This document shows positions 55,205 through 62,661 of a stretch of DNA of 64,000 bases, in pieces (position 1 is the stretch's first letter; every line of letters begins with the position of its first letter). A program made the translations under genes and the position numbers. Location of the stretch: assembly GCA_934454115.1 (NCBI GenBank), contig CAKSFQ010000003.1, positions 79,858 to 143,857 of the forward strand. The letters run 5' to 3'. This stretch comes from an uncultured Clostridia bacterium (GTDB taxonomy: Bacteria > Bacillota > Clostridia > Monoglobales > Monoglobaceae). The notes beneath the pieces are model-generated. The model saw only the letters and a program-made list of their open reading frames with translations, was not told the DNA's origin and made no database searches.

Positions 55205-55900
55205 ATGCTGCGTAAAATTATAAAAATCGATGCGGAAAAGTGTAATGGCTGCGGTTTGTGTGTGGACGCATGTCATGAGGGCGCCATCGGGCTGGTGAAC
55301 GGAAAGGCAAGGTTGCTGCGCGAGGATTATTGCGATGGCTTGGGTGACTGTCTGCCGGCCTGCCCGACCGGAGCAATTTCATTTGAAATGCGTGAGGCGC
55401 CCGCTTATGACGAGCAGGCAGTAAAGGCGGCACAGGCAAATACGGCGCATCGGGGCGGTCATGCCGGGTGTCCGGGCAGTCAGTTAAAAACCTTCTCCCG
55501 TTCGATGAGAAATCAGCAGGAGGAGGTACGAAACGAGAGAGAGCTGATGCAGTGGCCGATACAGATTCAGCTGGTACCTGTAAATGCACCGTATTTCAAG
55601 GACGCAAATCTGCTGATTGCGGCAGATTGTACGGCCTACGCCTACGGTAATTTTCACCGTGATTTTTTAAAGGATCACATTGTGCTGATCGGCTGTCCGA
55701 AATTGGATCAGGTGGCTTATGCCGATAAATTGGAGCAAATCATCACGCGGAATGAAATCAAAAGCGTTTCGATTGTCCGCATGGAAGTACCGTGTTGCGG
55801 CGGTCTGGAAAACGCCGCCAAAGAGGCATTAAAGCAAAGCGGAAAGTTTATCCCGTGGCAGGTTTATACGATCACCACGGACGGTCAAATCAAACGGTAA
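55205..55900 (+). CDS. Ferredoxin-like 4Fe-4S protein
   Basis: 231 residues. The N-terminal 60 residues hold two 4Fe-4S clusters (CNGCGLCVDACHEGA and CDGLGDCLPACPTGA). The second motif has an altered C-x4-C-x3-C spacing. The C-terminal half has further cysteines (ADCTAYAYGN, IGCPKLD, VPCCGGL) that may bind another cluster. The architecture is common in Clostridia beside Crp/Fnr genes and is probably an electron-transfer protein. Partner unknown. Confidence 0.85.
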   Translation: MLRKIIKIDAEKCNGCGLCVDACHEGAIGLVNGKARLLREDYCDGLGDCLPACPTGAISFEMREAPAYDEQAVKAAQANTAHRGGHAGCPGSQLKTFSRSMRNQQEEVRNERELMQWPIQIQLVPVNAPYFKDANLLIAADCTAYAYGNFHRDFLKDHIVLIGCPKLDQVAYADKLEQIITRNEIKSVSIVRMEVPCCGGLENAAKEALKQSGKFIPWQVYTITTDGQIKR

Positions 55901-55966
55901 CAAAATACGGGATGGTGATCAAATCAAAATGAAATTTTTCGCAAAATAGGTTTATCGACACGCTTG

Positions 55967-55996
55967 CGGGATGGAAAATTTTCATTTTCCATCCCG
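55967..55996 (+). terminator. Terminator after the ferredoxin gene
   Basis: Perfect 13-bp stem CGGGATGGAAAAT / ATTTTCCATCCCG with a 4-base loop, then TATTTTC. It lies between convergent genes. Confidence 0.85.
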
Positions 55997-56003
55997 TATT
56001 TTC

Positions 56004-57167
56004 TTAGTAGCACTGCTTTAAAACCGTAAGGATATCTTCGGCGGTCATTACTTTATACGCGCCGCCCAAAACGGTGGAATTTGCAATCTTGGGGAGCATT
56101 TCCTCTGTTGCGCCCAGTTCGCGCAGGGTAAGCGGAAGCTCCAACTCCTTTATAAAATCCCGGAGCTTTTCGATGCCGGCCTCTGCCGCCTCGGTTTTAC
56201 TGAGCGAATCCGTGTCGATGCCCCATACGTTTTTGGCAAAGCGTACAAATTTATCGATGCCATAGGGGGCAATCATGTGATAGTAGGGCAGCGAGATGAC
56301 TGCCAGACCGGCGCCGTGTGCGCAGTCCGTATATGCGCCAAGCTGATGTTCGATCATGTGCACCTCCCAGTCCTGCTGCTTGGAAAGCCCGGTGATGGTA
56401 TTTAAGCCAATGGTGGCACACCACATGATATTGCTGCGTGCCTCATAATCATTTGGGTTTTGCATTGCAATTTTTGCGCTGTGAATCAGGGAGTGCAAAA
56501 CGCCCTCGATGACATAGTCGGTGGTATTGTCGTCATCACCGGAAAAATATTGTTCCATCAGATGCGAGGTCGTATCAAAGATGCCGCTTGCCATCTGATA
56601 CCTGGGAACGCTGTATGTGTAGGTCGGATTTAAGATAGAGAATTGGGGATTTACCGCGGCAGGGAAAACTCTGCCGCATTTTAGCATGTGATCTTCATTC
56701 GTAATGACCGAACCGCCGTTCATCTCTGAGCCGGTGCCGACCATGGTGAGGATGGCGCCGACCGGAACAATTTTGTTTTCAACCGGCTGAAAGTCAATCC
56801 AATATTTTTGCCAGGGGTCGCCGTCACAGTAAGCAGAGACCGAGATTCCCTTTGCACAGTCAATGACCGAGCCGCCGCCAACGGCCAGAATCAGGTCGAT
56901 CTGATGTTCTTTGACCAGGCGTGCGCCCTCTAAAAGCTGCGTATAAGACGGATTTGATTTGATGCCGGAAAGCTCCGTCACGTTTTTATCGGCCTGTTTT
57001 AATATAGCAAGCACATTGTCATAAAGACCGCTTTTTTTAACAGAACCCTTTCCGTAAACAAGCAAAACATTTTTGCCGTAATGGGTTAATTCCTCTGTAA
57101 GATGCCCGATGGCGTCCCGGCCGAAGTGAATCCTGGTTGGATTGTAATAGGTGAAATCGTACTTCAT
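56004..57167 (-). CDS. Iron-containing alcohol dehydrogenase (butanol dehydrogenase-like)
   Basis: 387 residues from the ATG at 57167 behind AGGGGT. NAD(P)-binding AVGGGSVIDCAKGI (about 92-105) and metal ligands in FDTTSHLMEQYF (Asp, His) and in HAGAGLAVI-like CAHGAGLAV and MIEHQLGAYTDCAHG are present. The YqhD/BdhA branch prefers NADPH and reduces aldehydes. A MerR regulator is divergent and its operator sits in this gene's promoter. Confidence 0.9.
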   Translation of the reverse strand: MKYDFTYYNPTRIHFGRDAIGHLTEELTHYGKNVLLVYGKGSVKKSGLYDNVLAILKQADKNVTELSGIKSNPSYTQLLEGARLVKEHQIDLILAVGGGSVIDCAKGISVSAYCDGDPWQKYWIDFQPVENKIVPVGAILTMVGTGSEMNGGSVITNEDHMLKCGRVFPAAVNPQFSILNPTYTYSVPRYQMASGIFDTTSHLMEQYFSGDDDNTTDYVIEGVLHSLIHSAKIAMQNPNDYEARSNIMWCATIGLNTITGLSKQQDWEVHMIEHQLGAYTDCAHGAGLAVISLPYYHMIAPYGIDKFVRFAKNVWGIDTDSLSKTEAAEAGIEKLRDFIKELELPLTLRELGATEEMLPKIANSTVLGGAYKVMTAEDILTVLKQCY

Positions 57168-57213
57168 AATCAAAACCCCTTAATTGACAATGGATATTTT
57201 TTGTGCTATCCTT

Positions 57214-57244
57214 ATTGTACAACTTAAACTGTACTTTAAGTCAA
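57214..57244 (-). promoter_or_regulatory. MerR-type promoter of the alcohol dehydrogenase gene
   Basis: Minus strand TTGACT (57244-57239) and TACAAT (57219-57214) are separated by 19 bases, the long spacing that MerR activators correct. The dyad CTTAAA-CTGTAC-TTTAAG (57223-57240) fills the spacer. It is the expected binding site of the adjacent MerR protein. Confidence 0.85.
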
Positions 57245-57288
57245 GTGTTTTTTGAAAATTTTTTCAAAATTTTTTTGGAGGGATTACA

Positions 57289-57729
57289 ATGACTTACACG
57301 GTGGGCGAAATGGCAAAAAAACTGGGCGTTGCACCGTCCGCCCTGCGCTATTATGATAAAGAGGGCCTTTTGCCTTTTGTGAAACGCAGCAGCGGGGGTA
57401 TCAGGATCTTTCAGGATTCGGACATGGAATGGATGCGGATGATTGCGTGTCTGAAGAAAACGGGAATGCCCATTAAGGAAATCAAAAAGTTTGTGGACTG
57501 GTGTATGGAGGGAGACACGACCATTGAAAAAAGACTGGAGCTGATCGATCGGCAAAGGGATGCGGTGCTTGCCCAAATGCAGCAGCTGAAAAAGACATTG
57601 GCGACCTTAAACGATAAGCATTGGTATTATGAGACCGCAAAGCAGGCCGGCGCCTGCGCCATTCATCATCAAAACAAAGCGCAAAATCCGCAGGAGGAAT
57701 TTTGCGCGATGGAAAGCGCGGCAAAATAG
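57289..57729 (+). CDS. MerR-family regulator (AdhR/NmlR-like)
   Basis: 146 residues. N-terminal MerR helix-turn-helix (YTVGEMAKKLGVAPSALRYY) and wing, followed by the dimerisation helix. C54 (MIACLKK) is at the place of the reactive cysteine of NmlR and AdhR, which sense aldehydes. Its C-terminus has extra cysteines (AGACAIHH, FCAMES). Divergent to the alcohol dehydrogenase, whose promoter has the 19-base MerR spacing. Confidence 0.9.
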   Translation: MTYTVGEMAKKLGVAPSALRYYDKEGLLPFVKRSSGGIRIFQDSDMEWMRMIACLKKTGMPIKEIKKFVDWCMEGDTTIEKRLELIDRQRDAVLAQMQQLKKTLATLNDKHWYYETAKQAGACAIHHQNKAQNPQEEFCAMESAAK

Positions 57730-57840
57730 GCAAAGGTTTTGTGCGACGGTTTGGGAAAAACGCACTGGTCTGCGTTCCGTATCCGATACAAGGTCATGAA
57801 AATATTTTTTTGGGCATACTGGTATATAAGGGGTGATTTT

Positions 57841-58815
57841 ATGTGCACAGCGGTAACTTATAAAACGAAGGATTTTTATTTTGGACGGAATTTGGATTAT
57901 GAATGCTCTTACGGAGAGAGCGTTGTCATCATGCCGCGGCAGTATCCGATGAAGATGCGTATGACCGAGGATTTGCTGCAGCATTATGCGGTGATCGGCA
58001 TGGCGCACGTCAGCGAGAACTATCCGCTTTATTATGATGCGGCAAACGAAAAGGGCCTCTGCATGGCAGGCCTTAATTTTGTCGGCAATGCAGTATATCA
58101 GGATCCGCAGGAGGGCACGATAAATATTGCGCAGTTTGAGCTGATACCGTGGATTTTGGGAACGTGCGCTTCTGTCAAAGAGGCGGAGTGTGCACTCAAG
58201 AAAATCACGCTGACAGGTACTTGCTTTCGGAAGGATATGCCGGCCGCAAAGCTGCATTTTATGCTGGCGGATCAGCATGACTGCATTGTCGCAGAGCCGA
58301 TGGCGGACGGGATGCATATCCATCAAAATGCAGTCGGTGTTTTGACCAATAATCCGCCGTTTCCGATGCAGATGTTTGCGCTGAATAACTACCAGGGACT
58401 GTCAGCTTATGCACCGGAGAACCGTTTTCCGGGTAGTATACCGCTTTCTGTTTACAGCAGAGGTATGGGCGCTATCGGGCTGCCCGGGGATTTGTCCTCG
58501 CAATCGCGTTTTATCCGCGCGGCATTTGTGCGCGGCGCCTCTGTTTCCGGCTGCGGCGAGGAGGAAAGCGTCAGCCAGTGTTTTCATATCCTCGGCGCGG
58601 CAGAGCAGCAGCGCGGCTGCTGCCGACTGAAAAATAACAAGAACGAAATTACCATATACACAAGCTGCATCAATGCGAATCGGGGAATCTATTATTACAC
58701 TTCCTATGAGAACAGTCAAATCACAGCGGTTGATATGCATAAGGAGGACCTTGACGCAAAAACCCTGATCTGTTATCCGTTTTTGTGCAAGCAGAATATT
58801 TTTTATCAAAACTGA
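57841..58815 (+). CDS. bsh: Choloylglycine hydrolase family protein (bile salt hydrolase-like)
   Basis: 324 residues from ATG 57841 behind AAGGGGTG; only this start puts the catalytic Cys at position 2. Family residues are present: C2, R16 and D19 in FGRNLDYE, N79 in AGLNF, N171 in TNNPP and R223/R226 in QSRFIRA. Start and pocket motifs resemble bile salt hydrolases more than penicillin V acylase. No signal peptide, so it acts in the cytoplasm. It hydrolyses taurine- or glycine-conjugated bile salts, a gut trait. It follows the MerR gene in the same direction but need not be cotranscribed. Confidence 0.88.
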   Translation: MCTAVTYKTKDFYFGRNLDYECSYGESVVIMPRQYPMKMRMTEDLLQHYAVIGMAHVSENYPLYYDAANEKGLCMAGLNFVGNAVYQDPQEGTINIAQFELIPWILGTCASVKEAECALKKITLTGTCFRKDMPAAKLHFMLADQHDCIVAEPMADGMHIHQNAVGVLTNNPPFPMQMFALNNYQGLSAYAPENRFPGSIPLSVYSRGMGAIGLPGDLSSQSRFIRAAFVRGASVSGCGEEESVSQCFHILGAAEQQRGCCRLKNNKNEITIYTSCINANRGIYYYTSYENSQITAVDMHKEDLDAKTLICYPFLCKQNIFYQN

Positions 58816-58917
58816 TTGCCGCGCACTGTATGCCATGCGTGCCGATAAGCCCGATGCCGTGAGAAGTCTCATTGGAAGAAACCGCCCGTAAAGGTTTGGT
58901 TTACGCTTAAAAAACTG

Positions 58918-58996
58918 TCAGAAAGCCAACCGTAGTCATAAAAAAACAATCAGAAAGCCAACGAATATTGACTTTTTGCTGTCTTTTTAATAAGAT
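58918..58996 (+). promoter_or_regulatory. AraC-gene promoter with direct repeats
   Basis: TCAGAAAGCCAAC occurs at 58918-58930 and 58950-58962, a spacing of 32 bases or about three helical turns. The promoter TTGACT (58968-58973), 17 bases, TAAGAT (58991-58996) follows directly. Direct repeats just upstream of the -35 are typical AraC-type activator sites. Confidence 0.65.
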
Positions 58997-59087
58997 AATA
59001 CAACAATGCGGCATATGCCGGCAAAACAAAACGGTCAAAGCAGAAGGAATATTTTGATACGGCGAGGGGAACGGGGAGGACAAAAAA

Positions 59088-61406
59088 ATGCGGCTTCATA
59101 GAAAATGGACGAAGAAAAATTACTCAAGCAGCAGGCTTCGGCAGATTTATAATATGCTGTATCTGGGCTTTTTTTCGTATTTTATTATCTGCTTTATTTT
59201 GTCTGCGTGCAGTTTTTTTCTGTACTTTTCGCTGAATAAAACCAGCCGTGAATATATGGAAAAGAGCTACATGGATACCCTAAACAAAAACATGCTCCAG
59301 TTTGACAACAAAATATCCGCGGCAAACACGCTTTATAAAAATATTGCTACCAACGATACGGTAAACAACATTATCGCAGTCGGCGTTGCCGGGGATTCTA
59401 TCAATGCGGTTTCGATGTATCTTTCCAGAGACATGACAAGACTCTTAGAGTCCACGTCCTTTGAAAGCGCATACATCTATTTCAGGGATTTGGGAGAGGT
59501 AATCTCAACGACGCATACCGATGATGCCGCGTCCTTTTTTCAGTATTACTATAAGGATTCGGGCATTTCGTTTGAGGAGTGGGAAAAAATCATGCATACG
59601 CCAAATCTGGCGGCGCAGCTGGCGGTTACCTCGGAAAACGGAAGCCGCTGTCTGGATCTTATATATCAGCTGCCGGCTTATGTGGACGATAGTTATGTGC
59701 ACGCGACGGCGGTTTTCCGCATCAATGATTCTGTCTTAAAAACGATAACATATAGCAAAAGCAAGACGGGACAAACCGTGATATTAAACAGCAATGACAA
59801 GGTAATTATGGCAGACACAGCAGATTTGCCGCCGCTTATGCACTATGCCGACTATAAAAATGATATTATTTATGATGGCAGCACCGTTTCTGTCTGTGCG
59901 ACATCGGCATATACGGGCTGGAAGTTTTTGTATATCAGCGACAACAGTGAGCTTTACAGCGCTTTGAAGAGGGCGAGAACGTTTTGGCTGGTCTTTATTA
60001 TTTTTTCTTTGATGCTCTGCTGCGGACTGGGCGTATGGTTCTCGGTGAAAAATTTCTTTCCGCTGAGCGAACTGATTCGGATTTACAAGCGTCAGGAAAA
60101 CAAAAACAGCGTCCGTACAAACGGCTATGGCATTGTCAAAGAGGCACTTAACGATTACGTGTCGAGTAAGCGCAGCCTGAACATTTTGGAGGGAAACCTT
60201 CAGGAGCTTTACGTAAACACCTATCTTTGCGGATTGCTCCAGGGAAATTCGGTAAATTCATCCTCGGATCTGGTTGATTTTTCCTCAGAGCTATTTACGG
60301 TGATTCTGTTTCAGCCGTATAACAACCGAAATCTGTTCGGGCAGGATGATATTGTGAGCACCAAGGAAGCGGAAGAGATGACCTTTCTGATTATACAGAA
60401 TGTTTTTGAGGAATTATTCAACGAAACCGATACCTGTAAAATCATCCGATATGATAGCTTAATTGCCGGCCTTTATTGTTACTGCGATGAAGAAAATTCG
60501 CATATCTACAAAACGACCATTTACAACGCGATTGCCCACGGCATGTCGGTGATTAAAAGCAACTTTAAATTTGGCTGCAACATCGGTGTTTCCTCTGTTA
60601 AGAAGGGATTTGAAACAGTGGCGCTTGCCTATCATGAGGCAAAGCTGGCGCTTGGGTGCAGTATTTCGGGCGCAGACAATATTGTGTTTTATGATGAGGT
60701 TTATCACGCAAATGACGGCGCCGAACGTTTGTTTTACCGTGATTTTAACGATTATCAGAAACAGCTTGTAGCATACCTTAAAAAAGGCAATCAAAAGGAG
60801 GCCGTAAACACCTTAAAAATCATTTTCAGGGATTGTATCAAATCCATCGGCATTGAAAAGGCAAAGGTGATTTTACTCCATCTGACAAGCACCATGATCT
60901 CATTTTTTGACTTTAACGCGGACGCGGATCGTGCGGATGAGCCGGTGGAAATTTTAAACAGCATGGATTTTAACAGTCCGGCCGAGGTCTTTGAAAATCT
61001 TGAAAAGCTGACCGAATATATCTGCATGGGGTCAAAGAGTGAGGAAAAGCCTTTTGCAAAGGAGAGCGATGCGGAAAAGACGGATAATCTTTTGCCTAAA
61101 ATCATTGACTATATCCGTGAAAACTTTGCGGACAGTAATTTAAACCTAAATACCGTCAGCAATCATTTCGGGTTTTCATCGTACTATATTTCAAGGCTTT
61201 TTAAAGGTGCAACCGGGGAGACCTTGGTTGGCTTTATCGCGCAGCTCAGGATTGAAAAGGCAAAGTATGATCTTGAGCATACGGATTTATCCATTACGGA
61301 AATCTATAAGCGATGCGGCTTTGTCAGTGAGAAAACGTTTTTCCGAACATTTTTAAAATATGAGTCCGTAACGCCCGGAAAATACCGGGCTACCAATAAA
61401 TTTTAG
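59088..61406 (+). CDS. Membrane-bound AraC-family transcriptional regulator
   Basis: 772 residues. A membrane helix (about 24-48), an extracytoplasmic sensor domain of about 250 residues, a second membrane helix (about 298-320), a cytoplasmic linker, and a C-terminal AraC HTH (about 684-765: LNTVSNHFGFSSYYISRLF ... PGKYR). This is a one-component sensor; YesN-like fusions with such a sensor usually control polysaccharide-degradation genes. The GH105 gene and a secreted protein gene follow, so it probably activates them on sensing oligosaccharides. Confidence 0.88.
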   Translation: MRLHRKWTKKNYSSSRLRQIYNMLYLGFFSYFIICFILSACSFFLYFSLNKTSREYMEKSYMDTLNKNMLQFDNKISAANTLYKNIATNDTVNNIIAVGVAGDSINAVSMYLSRDMTRLLESTSFESAYIYFRDLGEVISTTHTDDAASFFQYYYKDSGISFEEWEKIMHTPNLAAQLAVTSENGSRCLDLIYQLPAYVDDSYVHATAVFRINDSVLKTITYSKSKTGQTVILNSNDKVIMADTADLPPLMHYADYKNDIIYDGSTVSVCATSAYTGWKFLYISDNSELYSALKRARTFWLVFIIFSLMLCCGLGVWFSVKNFFPLSELIRIYKRQENKNSVRTNGYGIVKEALNDYVSSKRSLNILEGNLQELYVNTYLCGLLQGNSVNSSSDLVDFSSELFTVILFQPYNNRNLFGQDDIVSTKEAEEMTFLIIQNVFEELFNETDTCKIIRYDSLIAGLYCYCDEENSHIYKTTIYNAIAHGMSVIKSNFKFGCNIGVSSVKKGFETVALAYHEAKLALGCSISGADNIVFYDEVYHANDGAERLFYRDFNDYQKQLVAYLKKGNQKEAVNTLKIIFRDCIKSIGIEKAKVILLHLTSTMISFFDFNADADRADEPVEILNSMDFNSPAEVFENLEKLTEYICMGSKSEEKPFAKESDAEKTDNLLPKIIDYIRENFADSNLNLNTVSNHFGFSSYYISRLFKGATGETLVGFIAQLRIEKAKYDLEHTDLSITEIYKRCGFVSEKTFFRTFLKYESVTPGKYRATNKF

Positions 61407-61430
61407 CCCGAAGTTGAGATTTTGACTATA

Positions 61431-61470
61431 AAATCCGCCGTCGTTTTGATTATGACGGTGGATTTTTTTT
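61431..61470 (+). terminator. Terminator after the AraC regulator
   Basis: AAATCCGCCGTC (61431-61442) pairs with GACGGTGGATTT (61454-61465) with one G-T pair, 11-base loop, then T to 61470. Confidence 0.9.
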
Positions 61471-61614
61471 GTGCCCCATGATACAGTAAGAATAGGAAAA
61501 CGAAAAAATATTGCAGGGGGTGTATGATGGCCGGTATACAGAACGGGATAAGAGGAGGTGCTTTTACAGATCAACAAAAACAGAAAATAAAAGGACATGA
61601 TAAAGGAGTACGCA

Positions 61615-62616
61615 ATGAACGGTAATTTAGAAAAATTGTGCAGAAGGATCACCGACTGCGCTGACAATCAAATGGGAATCTGGCAGTGGGGGCAAGGCGT
61701 TGCGCTTTACAGCCTGTCGCAGGTAGCCAAAAAGCAAAAAGCGGAATTTTGCATGGACTATATCAAAACCTGGATTGATGGTAAACTCAGTGAGGCATAT
61801 CCGGGAAAAAGCATCAACACAACGGCACCGTGCCTTTCCGCATTGGAACGATACAAGCTGAGCGGTGAAACAAAGTACATAAAACTGTGCGAAGATTTTG
61901 CGGACTGGTGTATGGCACAGGCGCCGAGAAGCGAGAGGGGCGCCTTTGAGCATTCCTGTACCGAAAACACATATCCAAATCAGATATGGGCAGATACGCT
62001 TTTTATGGGTTGCCTTTTTCTTGCCGAATACGGTGTTTTTACCGGCCGCAACATGTACGTGTATGAGGCGCTGCGCCAGTACAGACTGCATGATGAATTT
62101 TTAAAAGACAAGTCCACGAATCTGATTGTGCATGGTTACTACGGCAACGAACGCAGACAGGAGGGCTGTGTGTGGGGTCGGGGGAACGGCTGGCTTGCCG
62201 CAGGAACACCCATCATACTGTCCCTGGCGGACGAGAGCTTTTCGGATTATCATGTGGTAAAAGAGAATTTTATTCGTTATATGGCATCGCTTGTGACCTA
62301 TCAGAACGCGGACGGAAGCTGGAATACGGTGGTGGATTCGTCCGATTCTTATCCGGAGATGTCGGCAACGGCGGCGTTTGCGTTTGCCCTCAGTGAGGGG
62401 ATGCGTCTTGGGGTTTTGGATAAGGATTGCTATAAGAAACATGCGGATTTGGCATATGCGGCGCTGGAAAAAAATATCGGCGCGGACGGAACGCTGCAAA
62501 ACGCATCGGGCGGAACATGCATTATGCATACGGCAGAGGAATATAATGCCATTCCCGTCTGCTACTCTCCATTTGCGCAGGGATTAGCCATTTTGGCGTT
62601 AAACAGCCGATATTGA
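61615..62616 (+). CDS. Unsaturated rhamnogalacturonyl hydrolase (GH105)
   Basis: 333 residues from ATG 61615, which follows AAAGGAG; ATG 61597 would put that site inside the gene. The (alpha/alpha)6-barrel signatures are QIWADTLFMG with the catalytic Asp (about 127), GCVWGRGNGW (about 185) and YPEMSATAAFAFAL. No signal peptide, so it is cytoplasmic like YteR. It removes the unsaturated galacturonyl residue from pectin lyase products. The KDG released can enter the kdgK-kdgA route. Confidence 0.9.
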   Translation: MNGNLEKLCRRITDCADNQMGIWQWGQGVALYSLSQVAKKQKAEFCMDYIKTWIDGKLSEAYPGKSINTTAPCLSALERYKLSGETKYIKLCEDFADWCMAQAPRSERGAFEHSCTENTYPNQIWADTLFMGCLFLAEYGVFTGRNMYVYEALRQYRLHDEFLKDKSTNLIVHGYYGNERRQEGCVWGRGNGWLAAGTPIILSLADESFSDYHVVKENFIRYMASLVTYQNADGSWNTVVDSSDSYPEMSATAAFAFALSEGMRLGVLDKDCYKKHADLAYAALEKNIGADGTLQNASGGTCIMHTAEEYNAIPVCYSPFAQGLAILALNSRY

Positions 62617-62661
62617 TTTTATGATATTGATGGATTTTTATAAAAATGAGGAGGAATCAAA

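Noticed and set aside
59505..59702. Antisense gene inside the AraC regulator
   Set aside because: Open by chance in another frame; no ribosome site or homology.
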